DNA of 47,861 nucleotides. Origin: Pseudomonadota bacterium. GTDB taxonomy: Bacteria > Pseudomonadota > Gammaproteobacteria > Xanthomonadales > Xanthomonadaceae. Both the position numbers and the translations under genes were made by a program. The notes beneath the pieces are model-generated. The model was not told where the DNA came from. It worked only from the letters and a program-made list of their open reading frames with translations, and did no database searches. The stretch spans positions 1 to 47,861 of the forward strand of contig JAFEBY010000037.1 of NCBI GenBank assembly GCA_018242465.1, written 5' to 3'. Shown here piece after piece: positions 1 to 8,800 of this stretch. How positions within the stretch are numbered: position 1 is the stretch's first letter; every line of letters starts with the position of its first letter.

Positions 1-900
1 GACTACCAGCCCGATCCTTCCGCGCGCAGCCTGCGCAGCGCGCAGTCGTACGCGATCGGCCTGATGTACGACAACCCCAACCCGTATTACGTCATCGCGG
101 TGCAGAACGGCGTGCTGTCGGTCTGTCGCGAGAACGGCTACGGTCTGCAGATCCATCCCTGCGATTCGTCTTCGCCGACGCTCGCCCAGGAACTGATCGG
201 GATCGCACAACACGCGCGCCTCGCCGGCATCGTGCTGGCGCCGCCGATGTCGGAACGCCTCGAGTTGGTAAAAGAACTGGTCGCCCACGGCATCCCGCTG
301 GTGCGCATCGTCTCGGCGACGGCGGATCCGCATGACGGCAGCGCCTGCGTCTTCGTGGACGATCGCGACGCCGCCTACGAAATCACCGAATACCTGATCC
401 AGCTCGGGCACACCCGCATCGGCTTCCTGTGGGGCGGCAAGTCGCACGGCTCGTCATGGGAACGCTACAAGGGATATGAGGATGCATTGCACGATTACGG
501 CATCGCCCTCGACGACGCGCTGGTGATCGAAGGCGACTACTCCTTCGATGACGGTTTCCGTGGTGCGCGACGATTGCTGGCACTGGCCGATCGTCCCACC
601 GCCGTGTTCGGCAGCAACGACGAAATCGCCGCTGGCGTACTCGCGGCCGCGCGCTCGAGCGGCATGAACGTCCCCTACGATTTGTCGATCGCCGGTTTCG
701 AGGACAGTCCGTTCTCGAAACAGAGCTGGCCGGCGCTGACCACCGCGCGCCAGGCGACGGAGGACATCGCGCGCCACGCCGCGCAGCGTTTGCTTCAGGA
801 GTTGCGCGACGACGCGCCGAAGCCGACATCTTCGAACGAAGGCTTCAGCCCGGAACTGGTGGTGCGCGGGTCCACCGCGCCGCCGCGGCCGAAGTCGTAG
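1..900 (+). CDS. LacI-family transcriptional regulator, 5' end cut off (possibly nagR)
   Basis: The reading frame is open from base 1, so the start and the DNA-binding helix-turn-helix lie outside the window. The first visible codons read YQPDPSARSLRS, which is the hinge helix that follows the LacI headpiece. The next 280 or so residues are a periplasmic-binding-protein-like effector domain, with AIGLMYDNPNPYY at its start, GIVLAPP, and the C-terminal signature FGSNDEIAAGVL then DLSIAGFEDSPFS. About 40-60 N-terminal residues are missing compared with a normal 340-residue member. It lies next to nagQ-nagB-nagA. Xanthomonas GlcNAc loci often carry a LacI regulator called NagR, so it may be NagR, but this is inferred from position only. 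The stop at 898-900 is followed 6 bases later by a structured repeat. Confidence 0.9.
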   Translation, partial: DYQPDPSARSLRSAQSYAIGLMYDNPNPYYVIAVQNGVLSVCRENGYGLQIHPCDSSSPTLAQELIGIAQHARLAGIVLAPPMSERLELVKELVAHGIPLVRIVSATADPHDGSACVFVDDRDAAYEITEYLIQLGHTRIGFLWGGKSHGSSWERYKGYEDALHDYGIALDDALVIEGDYSFDDGFRGARRLLALADRPTAVFGSNDEIAAGVLAAARSSGMNVPYDLSIAGFEDSPFSKQSWPALTTARQATEDIARHAAQRLLQELRDDAPKPTSSNEGFSPELVVRGSTAPPRPKS

Positions 901-906
901 CGCAAC

Positions 907-1098
907 AGCATCGCACGCGCTGGCGCGTGTTGTTGCTTCAAGGACAAAATGCGAAAGACTCGCCACCGGCGGCGCCTGTGCGGTTCGTCCGTATGCCGAC
1001 CGTGCGAGCCATGGATGGCGAGCCCGAGCCTCCATGGATGGATTCACGGCGTGTCGGCGATACGGATAACCGCAGCGGGCGCTCAGCCGGGCGATGCT
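907..1098 (+). repeat. Structured 3' intergenic repeat, copy 1 (right hairpin only)
   Basis: This copy starts 6 bases after the lacI-type stop codon and ends just before the 3' end of the convergent HAD gene. Its ends are an 8-bp inverted repeat, AGCATCGC and GCGATGCT. Inside is a linker (TGTTGTTGCT, then GCGAAAG, then CCACCGGCGGCGCC). A long imperfect hairpin follows, with arms at about 972-1000 and 1053-1082, including the perfect pair TCCGTAT/ATACGGA. Its loop holds the shared core: ATGGAT, then CGAGCCTCCATGG, then ATTCACGGCG. Related copies lie at 4886-5068 and 9564-9843. Confidence 0.75.
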
Positions 1099-1107
1099 CT
1101 TCGCGAC

Positions 1108-1785
1108 TTACGGCCGCGAACACACCTCGTCGATGTGATGCAACAGGTCGGCGGGATCGTCGTAGACGCGGAAGCCACCAGCACGCTCCAGTTCCTCGCG
1201 GCCATAGCCGCCGCTGAGCAGGCCGATGCCCAGCGCATTCGCACGCTGCGCCGCCAGCAGGTCCCAGATGCTGTCACCGACCACCAATGCGTTGCGGATA
1301 TCCACGCCCAGACGGTGCGCCGCGGCGAGGAAAAGATCAGGATCAGGCTTGGCGTGCGCCACCATGTCGCGGGTGATCACCGGCACCTTGCCGGGATCGA
1401 CGCCGAGCGCATCGAGATTGACCTTCGCGGTTTCCATGCGCCCACTGGTGGCGATCGCCCAGGCGATGCCGGCTTCGTCGAGATAGCGCAGTAGTTCGAC
1501 CGCGCCCGGCAATGGGCGCACCGCGACCGACTGGCGCACATAGGCGGCGGCATGCAGGCGGCGCAGGCGATCAAGGCGCGCTTCGTCCAGCTCGAGTCCG
1601 GTTTCGCGCAACAGCATGCGCGCGAACAAGCCGCCACTCATGCCGATCTTGCGGTGGATGCGCCAGACCGATAGCGGGATACCTTCGGCGTCGAGCGCTT
1701 CTTTCCACGCCATCACGTGCTGGTAAACGCTGTCGACGAGGGTCCCGTCGAGGTCGAACAGGAAACTGCTACGGACGGAGGGCAT
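1108..1785 (-). CDS. HAD-superfamily hydrolase (phosphatase of the phosphoglycolate phosphatase type)
   Basis: A 225-residue protein with all four HAD motifs. Motif I is DLDGT (Asp11 and Asp13), motif II is the Thr-Ser of IATSGR (about 113), motif III is Lys146 in HAKPDPD, and motif IV is VVGDSIWD (about 168-175). A helical cap lies between motif I and II, as in subfamily IA enzymes such as Gph. The substrate cannot be told from sequence. The frame extends upstream to 1836, but ATG 1785 is chosen because AGGAG sits 5 bases before it and DLDGT then falls near the N-terminus as usual. It is divergent from nagQ. The shared spacer holds two NagQ-type boxes, one overlapping this gene's probable promoter, so a role linked to amino-sugar metabolism is plausible but inferred. 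Confidence 0.88.
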   Translation of the reverse strand: MPSVRSSFLFDLDGTLVDSVYQHVMAWKEALDAEGIPLSVWRIHRKIGMSGGLFARMLLRETGLELDEARLDRLRRLHAAAYVRQSVAVRPLPGAVELLRYLDEAGIAWAIATSGRMETAKVNLDALGVDPGKVPVITRDMVAHAKPDPDLFLAAAHRLGVDIRNALVVGDSIWDLLAAQRANALGIGLLSGGYGREELERAGGFRVYDDPADLLHHIDEVCSRP

Positions 1786-1813
1786 CTGGGCTCCTGTTGG
1801 CGACCACGGCATC

Positions 1814-1842
1814 ATTCTAGCATAAATTAATACCAATCAAAT
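1814..1842 (-). promoter_or_regulatory. Probable promoter of the HAD hydrolase gene
   Basis: On the minus strand TAGAAT (1814-1819) is preceded by TGC, an extended -10 element, with a weak -35 (TTGATT or ATTTGA) 15-17 bases further upstream. The predicted start of transcription is near 1807, giving a leader of about 20 bases that contains the AGGAG ribosome site. The NagQ box at 1829-1846 overlaps the spacer and -35, a position expected to repress. Confidence 0.55.
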
Positions 1843-1846
1843 ACCA
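1829..1846 (-). promoter_or_regulatory. NagQ-type operator, box 1
   Basis: On the minus strand this reads TGGTATT-TGAT-TGGTATT, a perfect direct repeat of TGGTATT with a 4-base spacer. This form is described for the GntR-type regulator NagQ of Xanthomonas GlcNAc regulons, as I recall it. It lies over the probable promoter of the HAD gene. Confidence 0.8.
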
Positions 1847-1868
1847 ATAATCCAAAATACAACTTTAT

Positions 1869-1897
1869 TTGCCATTCTGGTATCTAATTGGTATTGT
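1869..1897 (+). promoter_or_regulatory. Probable nagQ promoter, leaderless
   Basis: TTGCCA (1869-1874) and TATTGT (1892-1897) are separated by 17 bases. Transcription would begin at or next to the A of the nagQ ATG (1904), so the mRNA would be nearly leaderless. This agrees with the lack of a Shine-Dalgarno sequence. NagQ box 2 fills the spacer between the two elements. Confidence 0.5.
1878..1895 (+). promoter_or_regulatory. NagQ-type operator, box 2
   Basis: Reads TGGTATC-TAAT-TGGTATT, one mismatch from the perfect box at 1829-1846 and pointing the opposite way. It lies between the -35 and -10 of the nagQ promoter and ends 8 bases before the ATG. That position predicts tight autorepression of nagQ and its operon. 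Confidence 0.8.
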
Positions 1898-1903
1898 TCG
1901 AAG

Positions 1904-2647
1904 ATGGAGTCTTATCTCGCCGCCGAATTCCAGCGCCAGCGCGACGCCCGTCGTGCGCCGGCGTACCAGCACCTGCGGCGAACCCTGCAGCACGCGATCG
2001 AGAACGGCGAGCTGGAGCCCCGGCAGGCGCTGCCCGGCGAACGCGATCTGGCGAAGCTGCTTGATGTCTCGCGCGTCACCGTGCGCAAGGCGATTTCGGG
2101 ATTGGTTGTCGAAGGCCTGCTGGTGCAGCGCCAGGGCGCCGGCACCTTTGTTGCCGAACGCATCGTCAAATCGTTCTCGCTGCTCACCAGTTTCACCAAC
2201 GACCTGCGTGCGCGCGGCCTCGATCCGCACTCCGAAGTGATCGAACACGGCATCGGCGAAGTCACGCCGGAAGAAGCGATGGCGTTGAACCTGTCGCCCG
2301 GCGCCCTTGTGGTGCGCAGCTACCGATTGCGGACCGCATCCGGGCAGCCGCTGGCGCTCGAACGCACCACGGTGCCGCAATCGGTGCTGCCCGATTCCGC
2401 CGAAATCGGCCTGTCGCTGTACGAAGCCTTCGCCGCGCGCGGCATCCGACCGATGCGCGCATTGCAGCGCCTGCGCGCGATCGCCTTCGATGCCGAGCAG
2501 GCGCGCCTGATGCAGTTGCCGGAAGGCAGCCCGGGATTGTTCATCGAACGCCGCGCCTTCCTCGCCGATGGCCGCGTGGTCGAGTTCACCCGCTCCTTCT
2601 ATCGCGGCGATGCCTACGACTTCGTGGCCGAACTGCACGCCGAATGA
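1904..2647 (+). CDS. nagQ: GntR/HutC-family regulator of GlcNAc genes, NagQ-like
   Basis: A 247-residue regulator. Residues about 15-80 form a winged helix-turn-helix of GntR type (LPGERDLAKLLDVSRVTVRKA, then QRQGAGTFV at the wing). Residues about 95-240 are a UTRA ligand domain (GALVVRSYRLR, FIERRAFLADGRVVEFTRSFYRGD). HutC/NagR-type proteins of this family bind amino-sugar phosphates. It is the first gene of a nagQ-nagB-nagA operon, 31 bases ahead of nagB-II. Two TGGTATT-N4-TGGTATT boxes lie in its upstream spacer, one inside its own promoter, so autoregulation is likely. There is no Shine-Dalgarno sequence before the ATG, consistent with leaderless translation. The name rests on family, operon and boxes together. 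Confidence 0.88.
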   Translation: MESYLAAEFQRQRDARRAPAYQHLRRTLQHAIENGELEPRQALPGERDLAKLLDVSRVTVRKAISGLVVEGLLVQRQGAGTFVAERIVKSFSLLTSFTNDLRARGLDPHSEVIEHGIGEVTPEEAMALNLSPGALVVRSYRLRTASGQPLALERTTVPQSVLPDSAEIGLSLYEAFAARGIRPMRALQRLRAIAFDAEQARLMQLPEGSPGLFIERRAFLADGRVVEFTRSFYRGDAYDFVAELHAE

Positions 2648-2678
2648 TTCCTCTTTCTTCTTTTCAGAATTGACACAA

Positions 2679-3722
2679 ATGCGCCGACTGCCTGATTCCG
2701 ACACCACGAAGATGCACGCCGAGGCCGCGGAAGCCGCTGATGCCGTCGCCCACCAATTCGCCGCAAACGCCGCGACGATCGAAGCGCTGGCTTCGCGCCT
2801 GCGTGCGCAGCCGCCGCGCTTCATCGTCACCTGTGCGCGCGGCAGCTCCGATCACGCCGCGACCTATGGCAAATACCTGTTCGAAACCACGCTCGGGCTC
2901 GTCACCGCGTCGGCATCGCCATCGGTGGGTTCGGTGTACGCGGTGGCGCCGAAACTCGAGGGCGCGCTGTTCATCGCCATCTCGCAATCGGGCAAGAGCC
3001 CCGACTTGCTGCGCAACGCCGAGATCGCCAAGTCCACGGGTGCGATGGTGGTCGCACTGGTCAACGTCGCCGATTCGCCACTGGCCCAACTCGCCGACAC
3101 CGTGATCCCGTTGCACGCCGGCCCGGAAAACAGCGTCGCCGCGACCAAGAGCTATCTGTGCTCGCTGGCGGCATTGCTGCAACTTGCCGCGCACTGGAGT
3201 GATGATGCCGAATTGCTGGCGGCCACCCAGTCGTTGCCCGATGCATTGCGTGATGCATGGCGCGAGGATTGGTCGTCGCTGGTCGGCGGCCTGCGCCTGG
3301 CGCGCAGCCTGTTCGTGATCGGGCGCGGCCTCGGACTCGCCGCCGCGCAGGAAGCCGCGCTCAAGTTCAAGGAAACCTGCGGTCTGCACGCGGAAGCGTT
3401 CTCGTCGGCGGAAGTGAAGCACGGTCCGATGGCGATCGTCGGACCCGATTTCCCGGTGCTGGTGTTCGCGCAGGATGACGACACCGGCGCCAGCACCGCG
3501 GCGGTCGCCGAGGAGTTCCGCACGCGCGGCGCACCGGTGTGGCTGGCGCGACCGGGCGCGGCCGGCGATGGCGTGCTGCCAATGCCGAAATCACCACATC
3601 CCGCCGTCACGCCATTGTTGACGGTGCAGGCGTTCTATCGTGCGGCGAACGCATTGGCGATCGCGCGCGGCCACGATCCCGATGTACCACCCCACCTCAA
3701 CAAGGTGACGGAGACTGTGTGA
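2679..3722 (+). CDS. nagB: Glucosamine-6-phosphate deaminase of the SIS type (NagB-II)
   Basis: A 347-residue protein with two SIS sugar-isomerase domains, resembling the isomerase half of GlmS but lacking its glutaminase half. The phosphosugar-binding loops read CARGSSDHA (about 52) and ISQSGKSPD (about 100), and the second domain has GRGLGLAAAQEAALKFKE and SAEVKHGPM. The C-terminus HLNKVTETV matches the catalytic tail of this family. It should convert GlcN-6-P to fructose-6-P and ammonia. ATG 2679 gives the usual N-terminus with MHAEAAEAADAV at residue 12. No strong ribosome site is seen, and ATG 2712 is an alternative. The gene overlaps nagA in TGATG, so the two are probably translationally coupled. 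NagB-II replaces classical NagB in Xanthomonadales and Shewanella. Confidence 0.88.
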   Translation: MRRLPDSDTTKMHAEAAEAADAVAHQFAANAATIEALASRLRAQPPRFIVTCARGSSDHAATYGKYLFETTLGLVTASASPSVGSVYAVAPKLEGALFIAISQSGKSPDLLRNAEIAKSTGAMVVALVNVADSPLAQLADTVIPLHAGPENSVAATKSYLCSLAALLQLAAHWSDDAELLAATQSLPDALRDAWREDWSSLVGGLRLARSLFVIGRGLGLAAAQEAALKFKETCGLHAEAFSSAEVKHGPMAIVGPDFPVLVFAQDDDTGASTAAVAEEFRTRGAPVWLARPGAAGDGVLPMPKSPHPAVTPLLTVQAFYRAANALAIARGHDPDVPPHLNKVTETV

Positions 3723-4849
3723 TGGCGACGCTCTTTCGCAATGGACAGGTTCTCACCCCGCGCGGCTTCGAACGCGGCCTCGACATGCTGGTCGAAGATG
3801 GACGCATCGTCACCCTCGCACGCGGCCTGCATGTCGCCGCTGCAACGGTGATCGATCTCGACGACGGTTTCCTCGTCCCCGGCTTCATCGACACGCAAGT
3901 CAACGGCGGTGGTGATGTCTTGTTGAACGACACGCCGACGGTCGCCGGAGTGCGTCGCATCGCCGAAGCGCATCGCAAGTTCGGCACCACCGGACTGATG
4001 CCGACGCTGATCAGCGATGACGTGTCGGTGATGCGCGATGCGATCACGGCCGTACACGATGCCATCGAACAAGGCGTGCCCGGCGTGCTCGGCATCCATC
4101 TCGAAGGCCCGTGGTTGGCCGAAGCGCGCAAGGGCGTGCATGATCCGCACAAGTTCCACACCCCGGATTCCTCGGAACTCGATCTGGTTGCCTCGCTTGG
4201 CAACGGCGTCACCATGGTCACGCTGGCGCCGGAACGCTTCGCGCCGGAAACGTTGCATGCACTGGCCGAACGTGGCGTTCTCCTCTGCGCCGGGCACACT
4301 GCGGCGACCTACGAACAGCTCCGCGATGCCTTCGCCGCCGGCGTCCGCGGCGTCACCCACCTGTTCAACGCGATGGCGCCGATGGGCAGTCGTGCACCGG
4401 GCGGTGTCGGCGCGGCGATCGACGATCACGACAGCTGGTGCGGGATCATCGCCGACGGCTATCACGTCGACGACGCGCCGCTGCGCATCGCCATCGCGGC
4501 GAAACCGCGCGGCAAGATGATGCTGGTCACCGATGCGATGCCGCCGGTGGGCGGTGAACGCGAGGCGTTCACCCTCTACGGCATCCCGATGACTTGCCGC
4601 GACGGCAAGTGCACCACCGCCGAAGGCGGACTCGCAGGCTCGGCGCTCGACATGGCCAGCGCCGTGCGCAACACCGTGCAGCGCCTCGGCCTGCCGCTGG
4701 ACGAGGCCTGCCGCATGGCGTCGCAATATCCGGCGGAATTCCTGCGGCTGGGCGACGAGCTGGGCAAGATCGCGCCAGGCTATCGCGCCGATCTGGTATG
4801 GCTGGACCGCGATCTGCAGGTCAAAGGGACGTGGATCGGCGGGCGCTAA
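3722..4849 (+). CDS. nagA: N-acetylglucosamine-6-phosphate deacetylase
   Basis: A 375-residue amidohydrolase-fold enzyme that removes the acetyl group of GlcNAc-6-P in the cytoplasm, feeding NagB-II. Visible family motifs, in order, are PGFIDTQVNGGG (about 58-69), the metal-binding Glu in GIHLEGPW (about 130), the metal His in CAGHTAATY and in GVTHLFNAM, substrate-binding ADGYHVDDAP, and the catalytic Asp in LVTDAMPP (about 270). The tail IAPGYRADLVWLD is typical of amidohydrolases. The ATG at 3722 shares its first base with the nagB stop codon. The length matches the family norm. No intrinsic terminator follows. The gene faces parA across structured repeat copy 2. Confidence 0.95.
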   Translation: MATLFRNGQVLTPRGFERGLDMLVEDGRIVTLARGLHVAAATVIDLDDGFLVPGFIDTQVNGGGDVLLNDTPTVAGVRRIAEAHRKFGTTGLMPTLISDDVSVMRDAITAVHDAIEQGVPGVLGIHLEGPWLAEARKGVHDPHKFHTPDSSELDLVASLGNGVTMVTLAPERFAPETLHALAERGVLLCAGHTAATYEQLRDAFAAGVRGVTHLFNAMAPMGSRAPGGVGAAIDDHDSWCGIIADGYHVDDAPLRIAIAAKPRGKMMLVTDAMPPVGGEREAFTLYGIPMTCRDGKCTTAEGGLAGSALDMASAVRNTVQRLGLPLDEACRMASQYPAEFLRLGDELGKIAPGYRADLVWLDRDLQVKGTWIGGR

Positions 4850-4885
4850 CGCACATGCACTGGCTTGACGAGTTCACACGCCAAA

Positions 4886-5068
4886 AGCATCGCCCGGCGC
4901 CGCCGGTGGTGCCTTTCACGCCTTTGGAAAGCCACAACACGCGCGCTCAGTGGATCGACGGTCCGGTAAGCGGGCGTTGCGCGTCATGGATGACGCGCAC
5001 GAGCCTACATGGCCGTATTCACGGCGTCCCGCGCATCGGACTGGCGACCCACTGAGACAGCGCGTGCC
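4886..5068 (-). repeat. Structured 3' intergenic repeat, copy 2 (left hairpin only)
   Basis: Read on the minus strand, this copy begins directly after the parA stop codon with GGCACGCGCTG and ends in GGGCGATGCT, the same end as copy 1. It carries the left hairpin (4946-5056), closed by the perfect 8-bp arms CTCAGTGG and CCACTGAG and continued by GTCCGGT/ATCGGAC. A 7-bp hairpin sits inside it (4979-4998) with loop ATGGAT on the plus strand. The linker GCGTGTTGTGGCT and CCACCGGCGGCGCC is kept. The right hairpin of copies 1 and 3 is cleanly missing between GGCGCC and GGGCGATGCT. Confidence 0.75.
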
Positions 5069-5701
5069 TCAACGCGCGCGATTCAACCACTGCAACAACG
5101 GTGCCCAATCCGCCTGGTGTTCGCGGATCTGCGCCGAGTTGTAGTCGAAGAGGCTGCGGCCGAGGCCTGCCATCATCACGTAAGCCTGGCTGTCGCGTAG
5201 CTGGCCGACCACCGGGATCGACCAGCCCTGCATCACCTCGACCGCCTGCTGCGAGGCATTGGTCCACGGCCGCAGGCGGTTGGCGACGACGCCGACAGGC
5301 ACCTTGCCCTTCTTGATCTGCGGGTGGCCGGCAAGGTCGTTGAGGAAATGCACGGTCGCTTCGATGTCGAGCGCAGACGGGCCGATCGGCACCACCACGG
5401 CGTCGGCGGTTTCGAGGAATTCATCGAGCAGGTCGCGGTGGGAACCGGCCGGGGTGTCGATCACCACCCGCTGGGTATCGTCGGGAATGCGCTTGTTCCA
5501 CTGCTTGCGGGTGCCGTCGACCGGCAACACCGCGTGGTCGAGATGGGCGCGGCGTTCGGCCCAGCGCATCCCGGAATGCTGCGGATCGGCGTCGATCAGC
5601 ACGGCATGCCTGCCGTGCACGGCCGCGTGGGCGGCCAGGTTCGTTGCGAGTGTCGTCTTGCCGACGCCACCCTTGGAGCTTGCCACCAGTACGGTCTTCA
5701 T
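5069..5701 (-). CDS. Orphan ParA/MinD-family ATPase
   Basis: A 210-residue cytoplasmic P-loop ATPase. The deviant Walker [10 protein letters not shown], is at residues 9-17 with the signature lysine. Walker A' ([13 protein letters not shown]) is at about 36-48 and the switch region (VVIDTPAG) at about 100. It is short, without the N-terminal DNA-binding extension of plasmid ParA. No ParB gene or parS-like cluster is near, so chromosome segregation proper is unlikely. Such solo ParA proteins often position cell-surface or cytosolic complexes, but the cargo is not visible here. It is divergent from the indolepyruvate ferredoxin oxidoreductase gene (168-base spacer). ATG 5701 starts directly at the conserved [12 protein letters not shown]. 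Confidence 0.85.
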   Translation of the reverse strand: MKTVLVASSKGGVGKTTLATNLAAHAAVHGRHAVLIDADPQHSGMRWAERRAHLDHAVLPVDGTRKQWNKRIPDDTQRVVIDTPAGSHRDLLDEFLETADAVVVPIGPSALDIEATVHFLNDLAGHPQIKKGKVPVGVVANRLRPWTNASQQAVEVMQGWSIPVVGQLRDSQAYVMMAGLGRSLFDYNSAQIREHQADWAPLLQWLNRAR

Positions 5702-5869
5702 CCACCAACACCTGTCATGGGCTCTGGCCGGAGCTTAGCATCGGCCCCGCCGAGCAGGCTTGGCAGGCCGCCTCCGGAGCGTCGAAAGGTCGCAGGCTGG
5801 TAAAATTGCGTTTTCCATCACGCCCGGCCCCGCCTCACGGCGCGCCCGGGCCTGCGCGAGGCCGCACGC

Positions 5870-8800
5870 ATGACCAGCACCGCAGAGCTTTCCTCCCCCG
5901 AATCCGCCAAAGGCACCCTGACCCACGGCGTGAACGACCGCGACTACACGCTGGACGACAAATACGTCCGTACCGAGGGCCGCATCTACCTGTCGGGGGT
6001 CCAGGCACTGGTGCGCCTGCCGATGATGCAGCACCTGCGCGATGTCGCCGCCGGCCTCAACACTGCCGGCTTCATCAGCGGGTATCGCGGTTCGCCGCTG
6101 GGTGGTTTCGATCTCGAGTTGTGGCGCGCCAGCAAATATCTCGCGAAGAACGACATTCGCTTCCAGCCCGGCCTCAACGAGGATCTCGGCGCGACGATGG
6201 TCTGGGGCACCCAGCAAACCAACCTGTTCCCGGGCGCCAAGGTCGATGGCGTGTTCGGCATGTGGTACGGCAAGGGTCCGGGCGTCGATCGCTGCGGCGA
6301 CGTGTTCAAGCACGCCAACGCCGCCGGCACCTCCAAGCATGGCGGCGTGCTGGCGCTGGCCGCCGACGACCACGCCTGCCGCTCGTCCACGTTGCCGCAT
6401 GGCAGCGAGCATGAATTCGTCAGCGCGATGATGCCGGTGCTCAATCCGGCCGGCGTGCAGGACATCCTCGAAATGGGCCTGCTCGGCTTCGCGATGTCGC
6501 GCTTCACCGGGCGCTGGGTCGGTTTCAAGACCATCGCCGAGACGGTGGAATCGTCGGCGTCGGTCGACGTCAATCCGTTCGCGCAGCAGATCCTCCTGCC
6601 GGGCGACGACGAATTCGAAATGCCGCCGGGCGGCTTGAATATCCGCTGGCCGGATCCGCCGCTGGACCAGGAAATGCGCCTGCATCGCTACGCGGTCAAG
6701 GCCGCGCAGGCGTTCGCGCGGGTCAACAAGCTTGATCGCGTCGTCATCGATTCATCGAACGCGCGCCTTGGCATCGTCACCACCGGCAAGAGCTATCTCG
6801 ACGTGCTGCAGGCGCTGGAATACCTCGGACTGGATACCCGCGCCTGCGCCGATCTCGGCATCCGCGTCTACAAGGTGGCGATGACATGGCCGCTGGAGCC
6901 GCAAGGCATCCGTGCCTTCGCGCGCGGCTTGCAGGACATCCTCGTGGTCGAGGAGAAGCACAGCTTCATCGAGTCGCAGATGAAGGAACTGTTCTACAAC
7001 TTCGATGGCCAGCGTCCCAGCATCGTCGGTAAGTTCGACGAATCCGGCGAATGGATCCTGCCCTCCACCGGCGAACTCACGCCTGCCACCATCGCCGGCG
7101 TGATCGGCAAGCGCTTGCAGCGCTTCCACGACTCCGAACAAATCCGCAACGTGCTGGCATGGATGGAAGGCAAGGAAGGCGAGCTCGCCTTGCCGCGCGC
7201 CAACTTCCCGCGCGTGCCGCACTACTGCTCTGGTTGCCCGCACAACACCTCGACCAAAGTCCCGGAAGGTTCGCGCGCATCCGCCGGCATCGGCTGTCAC
7301 TACATGGTGACGTGGATGGACCGCAATACCGACACCTTCACCCACATGGGCGGCGAAGGCGTGACGTGGGCGGGCCAGGCCAATTTCACCGACACCCCGC
7401 ACATCTTCCAGAACCTCGGCGACGGCACCTATTTCCACAGCGGTTCGCTGGCGATCCGCCAATCGATCGCGGCCGGCGTCAACATCACCTACAAGATCCT
7501 CTACAACGACGCGGTGGCGATGACTGGCGGCCAGCCCGTCGATGGCACGCTCACCGTGCCGCAAATCGCGCACCAGATGCTGGCGGAAGGCGTGCACACC
7601 ATCGCGCTGGTCTCCGACGACATCACCAAGTGGTCGCGCCAACGCTATCTGTTCCCGAAGGAAGTCGAGTTCCACGATCGTCGCCAACTCGAAGCCGTGC
7701 AGGAACAGCTGCGCACGGTCAAGGGCGTGTCAGTGCTGATCTATGACCAAACCTGCGCCACCGAGAAGCGCCGTCGTCGCAAGCGCGGCAAGATGGTCGA
7801 CCCCAACAAGCGCGTCGTCATCAACTCGCTGGTCTGCGAAGGCTGCGGCGACTGCGGTGAAAAATCGTTCTGCGTCTCGGTGCTGCCCAAGGAAACCGAA
7901 TTCGGCCGCAAGCGCGACATCGACCAATCGAACTGCAACAAGGACTTCAGCTGCGTCGAAGGCTTCTGCCCGAGCTTCGTCACCGTCGAAGGCGGCCAGT
8001 TGAAGAAGGGCAAGCGCGCCAATGTCGCGCATCGCCTCGAAGACCTGCCGGCGCCGCAGTTCGCGACCGACCTCGACAAGCCGTGGAACATCCTGATCAC
8101 CGGCGTCGGCGGCACCGGCGTCGTCACCATTGGTGCGCTGCTCGGCATGGCCGGACACCTCGAAGCCAAGGGCGCGACGGTGCTCGACCAGACCGGCCTT
8201 GCCCAGAAGGGCGGCGCGGTCACCACGCATATCCGCATCGCGCGCACGCCCGACGATCTCCATGCCGTGCGTATTGCGGCAGGCGAGGCCGACCTCGTGC
8301 TCGGCTGCGACATGGTGGTGGTCAACGACTATTGGGCGTTGTCCAAGATCCGGGCTGGCCGCACATCGGTGGTACTGAACACCTACGAAGCAATGCCGGG
8401 CACCTTCACCACCCGCCCCGACATGCAGTTCCCGGCCGCCGACATCGTTGCCGCCGTGCGCACCGCGCTCGATGGCGCAGCGCCGCTGACCATCGATGCC
8501 ACCGAGCTCGCCAACGCCCTGATGGGCGACGCGATCGCATCCAATCTCTTCATCCTCGGCTATGCCTGGCAGAAGGGCCTGGTGCCGATCTCGTTCGACG
8601 CATTGATGCGCGCGGTCGAACTGAACGGCGCCGCGGTGACGATGAACAAGACTGCGTTCGCCTGGGGCCGCCTCGCCGCGGTCGACATGCCGGCCGTGAT
8701 CGAAGCTGCCGGCATCGTCCGCAATGCACCGACCAGGGCCGAAGCGACGCCGCACAAGTTGCAGATGCTGGCCGCAACCGCCAACGAAGGCCTGGAATCG

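Noticed and set aside
947-1100. Small genes inside the repeats, such as frames starting at ATGGATG or ACATGGACGTATTC
   Set aside because: The frames arise from the ATGGAT loop and CATGG of the repeat core, change from copy to copy, lack ribosome sites and show base-paired rather than codon-level conservation.
3635-4726. Long open frames on the opposite strand of nagA, the M61 gene, recD and other genes
   Set aside because: They are antisense shadows of GC-rich codon use: Arg/His/Ala-rich translations without domains, fully overlapping strong genes.
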